From Rhizobium sp. Q54 (lineage in GTDB: Bacteria > Pseudomonadota > Alphaproteobacteria > UBA828), in assembly GCA_945892755.1 (NCBI GenBank), contig CAMDDO010000016.1:1-48163 (forward strand): DNA of 48,163 nt, given 5' to 3'. A program made the position numbers and the translations under genes. Positions within the stretch are counted from its first letter, which is position 1; the number at the start of each line of letters is the position of its first letter. Of the stretch, positions 10,232 to 19,089 are shown one piece after another. The notes below the pieces were generated by a model that worked only from the letters and a program-made list of their open reading frames with translations, had not been told where the DNA came from and ran no database searches.

Positions 10232-11200
10232 ATGCTCGAAATCATCAAGCCCGGCCTCGAAACCTCGATCCAGGATTATCCCGGCCGCATCGGCTATTGG
10301 AACCAGGGCTTCCCGCCCTCGGGGCCGATGGATTCCTGGTCGTTCCGCCTCGCCAATCTGTTGGTCGGCAACGCGGCCGGCGCGCCAGGCATCGAGGCGC
10401 AATATATGGGCCCGACCATCAAGTTCGGCGCCGACGCGACCCTTGCGGTTACCGGCGCCGACATGCGCCCCAAGCTCGACGACAAACCGATCCCGATGTG
10501 GGAAAGCCTCGCGGTCAAGACCGGGCAGATGTTGACCCTCGGCCCGGCCGTCAACGGCGCACGCGGTTATGTCGCGTTCGCCGGCGGCATCGATGCGCCA
10601 CTCATGCTGGGCTCGGCCTCGACCTTCCACAAGGCCGGCGTCGGCGGCCTCGACGGGCATGCGCTGAAGGCGGGTCAATCCGTCCCCGTGAAGCGCGCCA
10701 ATGGCACGCCGGGCAAAAAGGTGAAAGCCGAGCGCCGCCCGAGTTTCACGTCCGACAAAAATTGGAAGGTCGAGGCGGTGCGCGGGCCGAATGACGATTG
10801 GGTAGACGCGGCGGGGCACAAGCAATTCCTGAGCTTCGCCTGGAAGCTCTCGGCGCGCTCGGACCGCACCGGCTATCGCCTTGAAGGGCCCGATTGGACG
10901 TTCACCGAGAAGGCGACCAACAAGGCGCCCGAGCACGGCAATTTTCCGTCCAACATCATCGACCAGGGCTATCCCTTGGGCGCGGTCAATCTCGGCGGCC
11001 AGACGCCGATCATCCTGGTCAATGACGGCCCAAGCATGGGCGGCTTCATCTGCCCGTGGACGATTCCCTCCGCCGCGTTCTGGAAGCTCGGTCAAGCCAA
11101 GCCCAATGAATTCTTCCACTTCAACGAAATCTCTGTCGACGAGGCGCAGGCGCTCCGGCGCAAGCTCGACGCCATCTGCTCGCCCGACAGCATCGAATAA
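10232..11200 (+). CDS. pxpC: Carboxyltransferase A_B subunit, PxpC/KipA family, urea-carboxylase-like
   Basis: A 322-residue CT_A_B (AHS2) protein. Family signatures are LETSIQDYPGRIGYW, PPSGPMDSWSFRLANLLVGN, the TGADM strand, GYVAFAGGID and the later GNFPSNIIDQGYPLGAVN, ILVNDGPSMGGF and CPWTIPSA. The wording QDYPGRIGYW, SGPMD and SNIIDQGYPLGAVN matches the corresponding half of urea carboxylase. With the preceding protein it should build the carboxyltransferase that moves the carboxyl group from biotin to a nitrogen-containing acceptor. It has a GGGGGG site before ATG 10232 and ends 17 bp before the carrier gene. Confidence 0.88.
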   Translation: MLEIIKPGLETSIQDYPGRIGYWNQGFPPSGPMDSWSFRLANLLVGNAAGAPGIEAQYMGPTIKFGADATLAVTGADMRPKLDDKPIPMWESLAVKTGQMLTLGPAVNGARGYVAFAGGIDAPLMLGSASTFHKAGVGGLDGHALKAGQSVPVKRANGTPGKKVKAERRPSFTSDKNWKVEAVRGPNDDWVDAAGHKQFLSFAWKLSARSDRTGYRLEGPDWTFTEKATNKAPEHGNFPSNIIDQGYPLGAVNLGGQTPIILVNDGPSMGGFICPWTIPSAAFWKLGQAKPNEFFHFNEISVDEAQALRRKLDAICSPDSIE

Positions 11201-11217
11201 ACAAGGAGACCGACACC

Positions 11218-11433
11218 ATGGCCGAAGACGTGATGACCCAGGCGCCCGGCAATGTCTGGAAGGTGCTAGTCAAGGAAGGCGATGCCGTGAAGCCCGGCGA
11301 CGTGCTCTTCATCCTCGAGGTGATGAAGACGGAAGTGCCGCATACCGCCGAGAGCGCGGGCACCATCAAGAAGCTACACATCAAGGAAGAAGACGCGGTC
11401 GATGTCGGTCAACTCGCGGTCGAGATCGGTTGA
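11218..11433 (+). CDS. Small biotin carboxyl carrier protein, 71 aa
   Basis: A free-standing biotinyl domain. The motif EVMKTE holds the lysine that receives biotin, near residue 37. The strand GNVWKVLVKEGDAVKPGDVLF before it is the urea-carboxylase style of carrier (NVW in place of the acetyl-CoA carboxylase wording), and the C-terminal half (AGTIKKLHIKEEDAVDVGQLA) completes the flattened barrel. There is no Pro/Ala-rich linker or N-terminal dimer part as in AccB. It is the last gene of the pxpA operon, with an AAGGAG site. It supplies the mobile biotin for the carboxylase and carboxyltransferase encoded directly upstream. Confidence 0.92.
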   Translation: MAEDVMTQAPGNVWKVLVKEGDAVKPGDVLFILEVMKTEVPHTAESAGTIKKLHIKEEDAVDVGQLAVEIG

Positions 11434-11483
11434 GGGCGCCGCCGAAGCGCCGCTCCATTCGACTCCGAACGGATCAACGATAT

Positions 11484-13529
11484 TCAGGGCTGCGTTGCAA
11501 TCTCGATCCGCGCTCGAACCGCGGCGCCGGTCGCGTCGATCACGGAGACCGTATAAAAGCCGGGTCCCGGCGGCCGCCACGCCGTGCGCCGATTGGATAG
11601 TCCGACGACGACCGGCACGCCCTCGACCAACCACGTGAACGGCCGCCTCCCTCCCTCTACCTGAAGCGGCAGATCCTTAGGGGTACTTCCGATCACGACG
11701 AGAGCGCCGTCGAGCGGAAAACGAAGCTTCAGGGCATCCAAGCCCGACTTCGCCGAGGAAACATAGGCCAAATTGGCGGGCGGCGTGTCGCTCGTCGGCG
11801 CATTCAGAATCGTCAAGCTCCGCGCGCCCCCGCCTGGCAGCGCATCGAAAATACGAAACAGCAAGGGCGCGGCGGCCGAGAGACCGGTGACGCCCGGCAT
11901 CGGCGTCGCATCGGGTCGGCCGACCCAGACGCCGACGGTAAAGCGCCCATCAAAGCCGATCGCCCAGGCATCGCGATAGCCATAGGACGTTCCAGTCTTG
12001 AACGCGATGCTGCCGCTATCGGCCGCGCCGCGTGCGGCCGGGCGTGGCGCGCCGCGCAGAATGTCAGCGACCAATGCCGCCGCTTCGGGTTCGACCAATC
12101 GGCCGCCCTTCAAAACCTCCGTTTCGAACGCGACGGCCAGCGGCCTCACCTCGCCGCCGCGCGCCAGGCCGGCATAGAGCGCGACCAGATCCTCGAGCGA
12201 AAGCGCGGCGCCGCCGAGCGCGAGCGCGAGACCCGGGCCATCATCGCCCAGCGGCAGATCAGGCGTTATGCCGGTCTCCGCCAGCCGCGCCAGCAACCGG
12301 CGCGGGCCGATCGCCTCGAGCATTTCGACCGCCGGCACGTTGAGCGAGCGCTGCAACGCAAAGCGCGCCGTCACTTCGCCGCTGAATCCGCCATCGAAAT
12401 TGCTCGGCGCATAGGCGCCGAAACGCTGCTCCACATCGGCCAGAATCGTGCCCGGATGGGCGCGATGCTCGTCGAACGCGATGGCGTAGAGAATCGGCTT
12501 CAAGGCCGAGCCGGGCGAGCGCCGCGCCATGGCGAGATCAATCTGACCGGCACGGCGCGTCGAGAAGAACGCCGCCGACCCGACATGACCGACCACGCGA
12601 CTGGTCGCGGTTTCGACCACCACCGCCGCGATATTGGCGCGCGCGTCGATCACGCCGAGTTGCTCGCGCGCCAAACGTTCGAGCGGACTCTGGATCGCGG
12701 GCTCGATGAAGCTTCGATGCCGCAAGCGCGCCGGCGCGGCCGCAACCAGGCGCTGCGCGAGATGCGGCGCGAGAAACGGCAACGCCTTGCGCGTTTGGCG
12801 CACCGGCGTCGCCGCGGCGATGCGCGCGGTCGCCGCGTCGATCTCCCCAGCCTCGACCAACCGGTCGAGCACCTTGGCGCGCGCGGCCAAGGCGGCCTGG
12901 TTCGAACGATCCGGCCGCGTAAGCGAGGGCGATTGCGGCAACGCGACCAGAAGCGCCGCTTCGGCCTCGGTCAATACGCGCGGTTCCTTGCCCAAATAGG
13001 CGAGGCTCGCCGCGCGCACACCTTCGAGATTGCCACCGAACGGCGCTAGCGTGAGATAAAGGTCGAGGACCTCGGTCTTGCTGTAGCGCCATTCGAGTTG
13101 CAGCGCGCGCGCCATCTCGATCAGCTTGGCGCCAAGCGTGCGAGGGAGCGGTTCAAGCAGACGCGCCACTTGCATGGTCAGGGTCGAGGCGCCCGAAACC
13201 GCGTGGCCGTCACTCAGGGCTTGACCCAGCGCCCGGGTCAAGGCCAGCGGATCGACGCCCGGATGATGCGCGAAGCGCTTGTCCTCATAGGCGGCGAGGT
13301 AGCGGATATAGCGTGGGTCGACTTGCTCGACGGTGGTCTTCAGGCGGATCAAGCCTTGATCGGTCGCGAAGACCCGAAGCAGCGAGCCATCGGCCGCCTC
13401 GACCGTGCGCGCGAGCTCGTGGTAACGCGACAGATCAGGCGGGAAGGCGCGGTCGAGCAGGAAGCCGGCGAGCGCAAGCGCGCCCGCGAGCCCGCCACCG
13501 ATCAGTCCGAAGCGTCCAATCCAGCGCAT
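11484..13529 (-). CDS. pbpC: Penicillin-binding protein 1C (bifunctional peptidoglycan synthase)
   Basis: A 681-residue inner-membrane class A penicillin-binding protein. An N-terminal membrane anchor is followed by a glycosyltransferase-51 domain with the catalytic Glu in AYEDKRFAHHPGVD (near 82) and GASTLTMQVARLL. The transpeptidase domain has the SxxK motif SALK at Ser341 and the KTGT motif at Lys511. A C-terminal BiPBP-type beta domain closes the protein. It extends glycan strands and has a predicted peptide cross-linking activity. Its start codon overlaps the stop of the alpha-2-macroglobulin gene (TGATG), the arrangement found in many proteobacteria, where the two proteins are thought to cooperate in envelope repair and defence. 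Confidence 0.95.
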   Translation of the reverse strand: MRWIGRFGLIGGGLAGALALAGFLLDRAFPPDLSRYHELARTVEAADGSLLRVFATDQGLIRLKTTVEQVDPRYIRYLAAYEDKRFAHHPGVDPLALTRALGQALSDGHAVSGASTLTMQVARLLEPLPRTLGAKLIEMARALQLEWRYSKTEVLDLYLTLAPFGGNLEGVRAASLAYLGKEPRVLTEAEAALLVALPQSPSLTRPDRSNQAALAARAKVLDRLVEAGEIDAATARIAAATPVRQTRKALPFLAPHLAQRLVAAAPARLRHRSFIEPAIQSPLERLAREQLGVIDARANIAAVVVETATSRVVGHVGSAAFFSTRRAGQIDLAMARRSPGSALKPILYAIAFDEHRAHPGTILADVEQRFGAYAPSNFDGGFSGEVTARFALQRSLNVPAVEMLEAIGPRRLLARLAETGITPDLPLGDDGPGLALALGGAALSLEDLVALYAGLARGGEVRPLAVAFETEVLKGGRLVEPEAAALVADILRGAPRPAARGAADSGSIAFKTGTSYGYRDAWAIGFDGRFTVGVWVGRPDATPMPGVTGLSAAAPLLFRIFDALPGGGARSLTILNAPTSDTPPANLAYVSSAKSGLDALKLRFPLDGALVVIGSTPKDLPLQVEGGRRPFTWLVEGVPVVVGLSNRRTAWRPPGPGFYTVSVIDATGAAVRARIEIATQP

Positions 13530-16500
13530 CAGCGGACCACGTTGAGCACCCCCGCCGCCCCGACGCCGTTGACATCGGCCCGATACATGCTCTCGCCATA
13601 AGGCGCCGGCAGGCCATAGAGGCCCGGCGTAACCGCGCGCGCCAAATACGCGACCTCGAAGCCTGTATCGCCGGCAAGCCTCAAGGCGGCTACGAAACGG
13701 TCGTCGCGGGCGGCGGTGTGTTCGACGACACTGAGCGCGCTGAGCCAGGGCAGGTTTTTCGCGATATCCTCGCCACCCAAGCGCGGGTTCTCGATTTCGA
13801 GACCGGCCGGCAAAAGATTGACCAGCAGGACATGGTGGTTACCGGGACTCGTCACCCGTCCGAACAACCGAACCACGATGAGCTCGCCCTGCTTGATCGG
13901 CGCCTGACCGAGAGCGCTGCCGTCAAGCCTGAGGAACTGACGCTCGATCGAAAGCCCGCGTGCGCTCGGGGGCGGCGGCGTCAGTGGCACCCCGACGCTG
14001 TCAAGCGCACCGAAGAGCGCGCGCTCGCCCTCGTTGACGACGACCAGACCGGCCTTCGCCTGAGCCTCGCTCAACCGCTCGACCAGCGAGCCCATGAAGC
14101 GCGTCGTCGCGGTATCGAGCCGCACGTTTGCCTCGCCCGCATTGCGCGCGTCGAGTGCCGCGGCGGCGCGTACCAGCCAGGCGGCCTCCTGCGTCGAGAA
14201 CCGATCACGCGGGCCGGCCATGCCGCGCAACGCGTCGATCAAGGGTGGCAGGCGGTCGTCGAGCACGCCGGCCTCGGCCAGCAGTGCGATCACGGCGGCG
14301 CGCTCACGAATTTCCGAGCCGTACCAATCGCCTTCGTATGGACGCGGTGTCCCCTCGGTCGCCCGTCCAAACGCCGCGATCGCGAGGTCGCGCTCGCCAA
14401 AACGCGCGAGGGCCGCGCCGATCAACGCGGCGTCCATCGAGCCCGGCAACGCCTCGAGATTGGTCGTCGCGAAATGACGCAGCCGTCCCAAATCAGCCTT
14501 GCCGGCACGCGCGAGCACATAGTGCGCGTAGGCGAGCGCGGACAGCTCGGCGTTCGATTGGCCCGGCTGCGCCACCGAATTCGCGAGCCAGGTCAGCGCA
14601 TTGTTGTAGGGCACGTCGGGCACCGCGTAACCAGCCTCGCGCGCGCGGACCAAGACTTCTGTCGCATAGGCACTGAGCCAGCTCTCGGTGTCGGCGCGGC
14701 TCGACCATAGGCCGAAGCTGCCGTCCCAGCGTTGCAGCGATATGACGCGCGCAATGGTTGCCTCGATTTCGCTCGCGGCGTCATCCCGCCACTTGCCGCC
14801 CGCGAGCAGCCCCATGCCACGGCTCGAACTTTGTTCGAGGCAGCGATAGGGATAGTCGTAAAGGTCGCCGACATGGTTCGCCGCGCCGAAATCGGGCGCC
14901 GTGCCGAGTGATAGCGTGGCACGCCCGCTGCCTTCGACGATGCCATCGAGAAGGCCGCCCGGCACGACGAAGGATTGGCCAGGCTGAAGAGCGAACAGCG
15001 TGCTGCGCCGAACGCGGTTGACGGTCGGACGCACGGCGAGGTCATAGTGCCGCTCGGCATGAAAGCCCTCGGGCCCATCGAGCACGAGCGTCAGGCTTGC
15101 GACGCCCGCCGCCGCGCCTTTGAGCGAAACCGGCAAGGCCGCGCGACCGCCGCGCGCCAGCATCACCTTGCTCCCCTGTCCGAGCAAGGCGACCACCGGC
15201 CCGCTCGTGTTCAGCGCGACGGTGTATTCACCGTCCGGCGCATCGAGATTTTCCAATCCGAGGACGGTTTCCGACGCATCGCCCGGCGCGAGGAAGCGCG
15301 GTAGCGAGAGGGTTGCCACCACCGGGTCGCGCACCGTCACATCGGCCTCGGCGTGGCCGAGCCGCTCGGCGCTCCACGCCACCGCCATGACGCGCAGACG
15401 GCCAGCGAAGTCAGGCACGTCGAGCGTCACGCTCGCCGCGCCGTTTTCATCGAGCGCGACGATGCCGCTGAACAGGCTGACGATGCGTGTCGAACGCACT
15501 GATAACGAAGTGTCGAGCCCGGCGACACCATCGCCGCCCGTCTTGAGCACGCCGCGTGGCGCATCACGTGGGTCGATCAGGCGACCGTAGGTGTCGCGGA
15601 TTTCATAGCCGAGTTTGCGTTGCGCCATGACATAGCCGAGCGGGTCGGGTGTCTCGTAGCCGGTCATGCCGAGCACCGCGTCATCGACCGCGGCGATGAC
15701 CGCATAGGCCGAGCGCCCGCCCTCGCCGGCCTTGAGCGTGACCGCGAGCGGCATACCGGGGCGCATTTGCTCAGGCGTCTCGACCTCCAGTTTGAGATCG
15801 CGTCGCTCGGGATTGGCGGCGAGCCAGGCGATGCCGAGCGCGCGCGCCGGCATGGCGATGCTCAAATCCTGCCCCGGACGATAGACCGCCGCGAGCACAT
15901 AGGCGCCCGGACCATCGAGCCAACCGGGCGCGAGCGTGAGCGGAATGGTCGTGCCCGCGGCCTCGATCGGGCCGCTATGGACGACCTCAAGCGTCGTACC
16001 GGCGCGCAGCAACACAAGTTGCCCGGCATAGGGCGGCTCGACATGGATCTGGGCGACGTCGCCCGCGCGATAGCCGGTCTTGTCGAGCGTCACGTGCACC
16101 AGGTCCGGCCGTCCTTCGGCGCCCGGCGCCACCCACCAGCCCGCGGTGAAGCGGTAGCTCGTAGCGGCGCCCGATTGAGGGTCGACGATCTCCAGCCGGT
16201 AGCGCCCCCAATCGACATCGAAGCTCAAGGCCGATGGCGCCTCGGACTTGAGATCGAGTATGCCGCGCGCGACCGTGTTGTCGCTGACCGAGACCTCATA
16301 GTCCCACGAGTCATAGCGTTTGAACCAAACATAGCTCCAGTCCTCGCGATAGAGCGCATAGGCGATACCGGGGCGTGCCAGCGCGGTGCCATCGGACCCG
16401 AGCGCAACGATCTCGAAGCCGGCCGGCGTTCCGTCTCCGACACTTGCGTCGGCGAAGCTCGGCTTCACGCCGAGCGCGAGCGACTGATGAAGGAAAGGCA

Positions 16501-18865
16501 CGACCAGCGTGGTCGTCACCGGCCGACCGCTAACTTGGAAAACCGAGACCGCGATCTCGGCCTCGAGCGGATGCGTTGTATCTGGCTGTAGCGCGATCGT
16601 CGCGCCAAGCGGCGCACGACCGGCCGCGTCGGTCTGAGCGCTGCCGAGCGGCACGAGGCGCGGCGACCAGGGCTCTTCTTCCAAGCCGAAGCGATAGCCG
16701 TCATAGCCGGGGAACGGCCTTTCGGCCGCGCGCAGCGTGGCGCGCGCATCGACGCGGAGCGCACCGGCCGGCGCACCGAAGAAATAATCGGCCTGAACGT
16801 TGACGGTGATCGGCTGGTTCGGCTCGGCGCTCGGAGCGCTCGACGCCGCCTTGACCTCGATGGTCGGCGGCACGAAGTCCTCGACCACGAAGCTGGCGCG
16901 GCCGATCGCGGCTTGCTCCGGGTCGAGATGCGCCGAGACGGTCCATTCTCCCGTCATGCTGTCGGGCGCGAGCGTGAAGTCCGTGCCATAGCCGCCAGCA
17001 CCGCGGTCCGTCTGTGTGGTGCGCGTAACCTCGATGCCGTCCGGACGTTCCAACTTGAGCGTGAGTGGCAGACCCGCCAATGCCTGCCCGCCGCCGTCGC
17101 GCAGAAGCGCCGTCAGGTGCACGGTTTCGCCGGGCCGGTAGGCTCCGCGCTCCGCGAATACGAAGCCATCGACGGCGCCAGGATCGTCGCGCCCAGCAAT
17201 ACCGCGATCGCTCAGATCGAACGCGCCTTGCGCGAACGGCAGGAAGGTGAAGCCGAGCGCCGTCGCCTCCGCCCTGACATAGACGGGCGCGGCGCCGGCG
17301 CTGCCTTGCACGAGCGGCCGTGCGAACAGCGCGTGGCCGGCGGCATCGGTCTTGGCGCTTGCCAAAACGCGATTGCTCTGTGCGACCAGCGTCACCTCGA
17401 CGTCTGGCAAGGCGCCGGCGCTGGCGAGAGAGCGGGTAAAGACATGGAGCCCGTCGGGCCCCTGCAAGAGGTTGAGGCCGATATCGCTAACCACGAGCCA
17501 TTGCGTGGTTTCAACCACGAAATTGCCATACTGCGCCTCGGCGCCGACGGCATTGGCGGAGATCAAATAGACGCCCGGATCGAGCGGCCCGCCGATCAAT
17601 TCCGAAACGGCGAGGCCCGTGGTGACCGTGCGGTTCTGCTCGCCGCCGAGGGCGACCTCGCCATCGAAGACCTGCTCGGCCGCGCCATAGGCAAGATTGG
17701 AAACCTGCCATTCGCGCTGTTGCGCTGGAAACTCGCTTTGCAGCGCCGCGATCAGATTGCGCTCGACGATGCGGAAGACGCGGACGCGCGCCGCCGCGAC
17801 ATTGACCGATTCAAGCGGCACGAGCTGTGGGCCCTGGCTCGGCAAGACATAGCCGCGCTCGCGGAAGCGCAGCGTCGCGGCACGCTCCGGCACGGTGACC
17901 TCGAAGCTCGCCGCACTCTCAAGCTTGTGCTCGCCAACACCGGGCAGACCGGGACGCAGATTCAACGTCACCGTCTGGCCGAACGGGATTCCTTCGGCGC
18001 ACAGCCGGCGCCCCGACGCGACCAAGGCAATGTCATTCAGGTGGGGCGTCACCTCGACATAATCGTCATAGCGACTGACGCGTGGGCGAACCAACGGGTG
18101 GGTAAAGCTCACGCAGGCGCTACCGCCCGAGGCATTGGCGATACCCTCGCTGCGCAGCGCAACGAATTCGGCCGGGTAGTTCGTCTTAATTGCGTCGATC
18201 CGCGCCTCGATCGCGGCACGATCGGCAAGCGCCAGCGCCTGCTTTTCGACCCCGAGCGGATCGCCCGAAACCTCGCGGCCGATCCAGAGCGCGACCGCGC
18301 GATCCACATCGTCGGCCGCGGTGCGCCAGGCATGATAGGCGGCGGCGCGGGGGACCTTGTCTTCTTCCTCGCCGCGATAGCTGATCGAGAGCCCGATCAA
18401 CACCCAGCCGGCATAGTCGTCCGGCTCATCGGCGAGAATTTTCTCAAGCGTGTAGCGCTCGTCCCAGGCGTTACCGCTGATCAAGAACTCGCGCACGGCG
18501 ACACGCCGCTCGGCGATCGTTATGGCGTCGACGTGTTCGGCATTGCTGCTCAGATTCTCAAGGTATTGGAGCGAATCAGGCGCGCTCTCCGCGAGCCAGA
18601 CCGGCCACGCTGGCTTGGCCACTTCTGCCATGGCTTCGGCGGTGCCGCCCTCGCCGCCATCCTCCGACTGGAACCCGTCTTCCGACATGTCGGCGGGCTC
18701 CTCGTCGGGCACGCTCATTTCTTCCTCTAGACCGGACGGCTGGTCGATCGTCGGCCGCGTCTCCGTCTCGATTTTAGCGGCCTGGCTGGGATCCGCGAGG
18801 GCGCCAGCCAGCAAGAGCGCAAGGACGGAGGCAACGGTAAACCGGAAGGGCAACCGAGCGATCAT
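13529..18865 (-). CDS. Bacterial alpha-2-macroglobulin family protein, 1778 aa
   Basis: A very large secreted protease trap of the YfhM type. The signal peptide (MIARLPFRFTVASVLALLLAG, cut near SQAA) has no lipobox cysteine, so unlike E. coli YfhM it is not an obvious lipoprotein. It carries many macroglobulin domains, a bait region, and the thioester CLEQ (Cys1342), so covalent trapping of attacking proteases is expected. The acidic N-terminal tail after the signal (MSVPDEEPADMSEDG) is rich in Asp and Glu. ATG 18865 was preferred over an upstream frame start because the signal peptide begins there. It is translationally coupled to pbpC and divergent from the SPFH gene. Confidence 0.93.
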   Translation of the reverse strand: MIARLPFRFTVASVLALLLAGALADPSQAAKIETETRPTIDQPSGLEEEMSVPDEEPADMSEDGFQSEDGGEGGTAEAMAEVAKPAWPVWLAESAPDSLQYLENLSSNAEHVDAITIAERRVAVREFLISGNAWDERYTLEKILADEPDDYAGWVLIGLSISYRGEEEDKVPRAAAYHAWRTAADDVDRAVALWIGREVSGDPLGVEKQALALADRAAIEARIDAIKTNYPAEFVALRSEGIANASGGSACVSFTHPLVRPRVSRYDDYVEVTPHLNDIALVASGRRLCAEGIPFGQTVTLNLRPGLPGVGEHKLESAASFEVTVPERAATLRFRERGYVLPSQGPQLVPLESVNVAAARVRVFRIVERNLIAALQSEFPAQQREWQVSNLAYGAAEQVFDGEVALGGEQNRTVTTGLAVSELIGGPLDPGVYLISANAVGAEAQYGNFVVETTQWLVVSDIGLNLLQGPDGLHVFTRSLASAGALPDVEVTLVAQSNRVLASAKTDAAGHALFARPLVQGSAGAAPVYVRAEATALGFTFLPFAQGAFDLSDRGIAGRDDPGAVDGFVFAERGAYRPGETVHLTALLRDGGGQALAGLPLTLKLERPDGIEVTRTTQTDRGAGGYGTDFTLAPDSMTGEWTVSAHLDPEQAAIGRASFVVEDFVPPTIEVKAASSAPSAEPNQPITVNVQADYFFGAPAGALRVDARATLRAAERPFPGYDGYRFGLEEEPWSPRLVPLGSAQTDAAGRAPLGATIALQPDTTHPLEAEIAVSVFQVSGRPVTTTLVVPFLHQSLALGVKPSFADASVGDGTPAGFEIVALGSDGTALARPGIAYALYREDWSYVWFKRYDSWDYEVSVSDNTVARGILDLKSEAPSALSFDVDWGRYRLEIVDPQSGAATSYRFTAGWWVAPGAEGRPDLVHVTLDKTGYRAGDVAQIHVEPPYAGQLVLLRAGTTLEVVHSGPIEAAGTTIPLTLAPGWLDGPGAYVLAAVYRPGQDLSIAMPARALGIAWLAANPERRDLKLEVETPEQMRPGMPLAVTLKAGEGGRSAYAVIAAVDDAVLGMTGYETPDPLGYVMAQRKLGYEIRDTYGRLIDPRDAPRGVLKTGGDGVAGLDTSLSVRSTRIVSLFSGIVALDENGAASVTLDVPDFAGRLRVMAVAWSAERLGHAEADVTVRDPVVATLSLPRFLAPGDASETVLGLENLDAPDGEYTVALNTSGPVVALLGQGSKVMLARGGRAALPVSLKGAAAGVASLTLVLDGPEGFHAERHYDLAVRPTVNRVRRSTLFALQPGQSFVVPGGLLDGIVEGSGRATLSLGTAPDFGAANHVGDLYDYPYRCLEQSSSRGMGLLAGGKWRDDAASEIEATIARVISLQRWDGSFGLWSSRADTESWLSAYATEVLVRAREAGYAVPDVPYNNALTWLANSVAQPGQSNAELSALAYAHYVLARAGKADLGRLRHFATTNLEALPGSMDAALIGAALARFGERDLAIAAFGRATEGTPRPYEGDWYGSEIRERAAVIALLAEAGVLDDRLPPLIDALRGMAGPRDRFSTQEAAWLVRAAAALDARNAGEANVRLDTATTRFMGSLVERLSEAQAKAGLVVVNEGERALFGALDSVGVPLTPPPPSARGLSIERQFLRLDGSALGQAPIKQGELIVVRLFGRVTSPGNHHVLLVNLLPAGLEIENPRLGGEDIAKNLPWLSALSVVEHTAARDDRFVAALRLAGDTGFEVAYLARAVTPGLYGLPAPYGESMYRADVNGVGAAGVLNVVR

Positions 18866-19024
18866 GACAGCCTCATCGGGAAAGACAGGCGCGGGTGGCG
18901 ACGAGCCTAGCGCGCGGCTTGGAGCGAAGCCAGACGGCGCGCGAGCCCTTCCCTTATGCCGCCAAATCGCGGCGCTTTGAGGGCGGTCCGCCACGCACGC
19001 CCTGTCAAAAATCGCGCGACGGCG

Positions 19025-19030
19025 TACTAT
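19025..19030 (+). promoter_or_regulatory. Candidate -10 box before the SPFH gene
   Basis: TACTAT is the best -10 match upstream of the SPFH gene, 60 bp before its ATG. A weak -35 match (CTGTCA, 19002-19007) lies 17 bp upstream. This is a pattern call only. The rest of the 224-bp gap between the alpha-2-macroglobulin and SPFH starts shows no other clear signal. Confidence 0.3.
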
Positions 19031-19089
19031 GCCGCCCGGCGCAGCCCTAAGTTTCAGGCCGTTCGACGCGACGCCCAGGGAGAGACCGG

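Noticed and set aside
16913-18730. 605-codon frame opposite the alpha-2-macroglobulin gene
   Set aside because: Arg/Ala/Asp-rich low-complexity translation typical of antisense shadows in GC-rich DNA.
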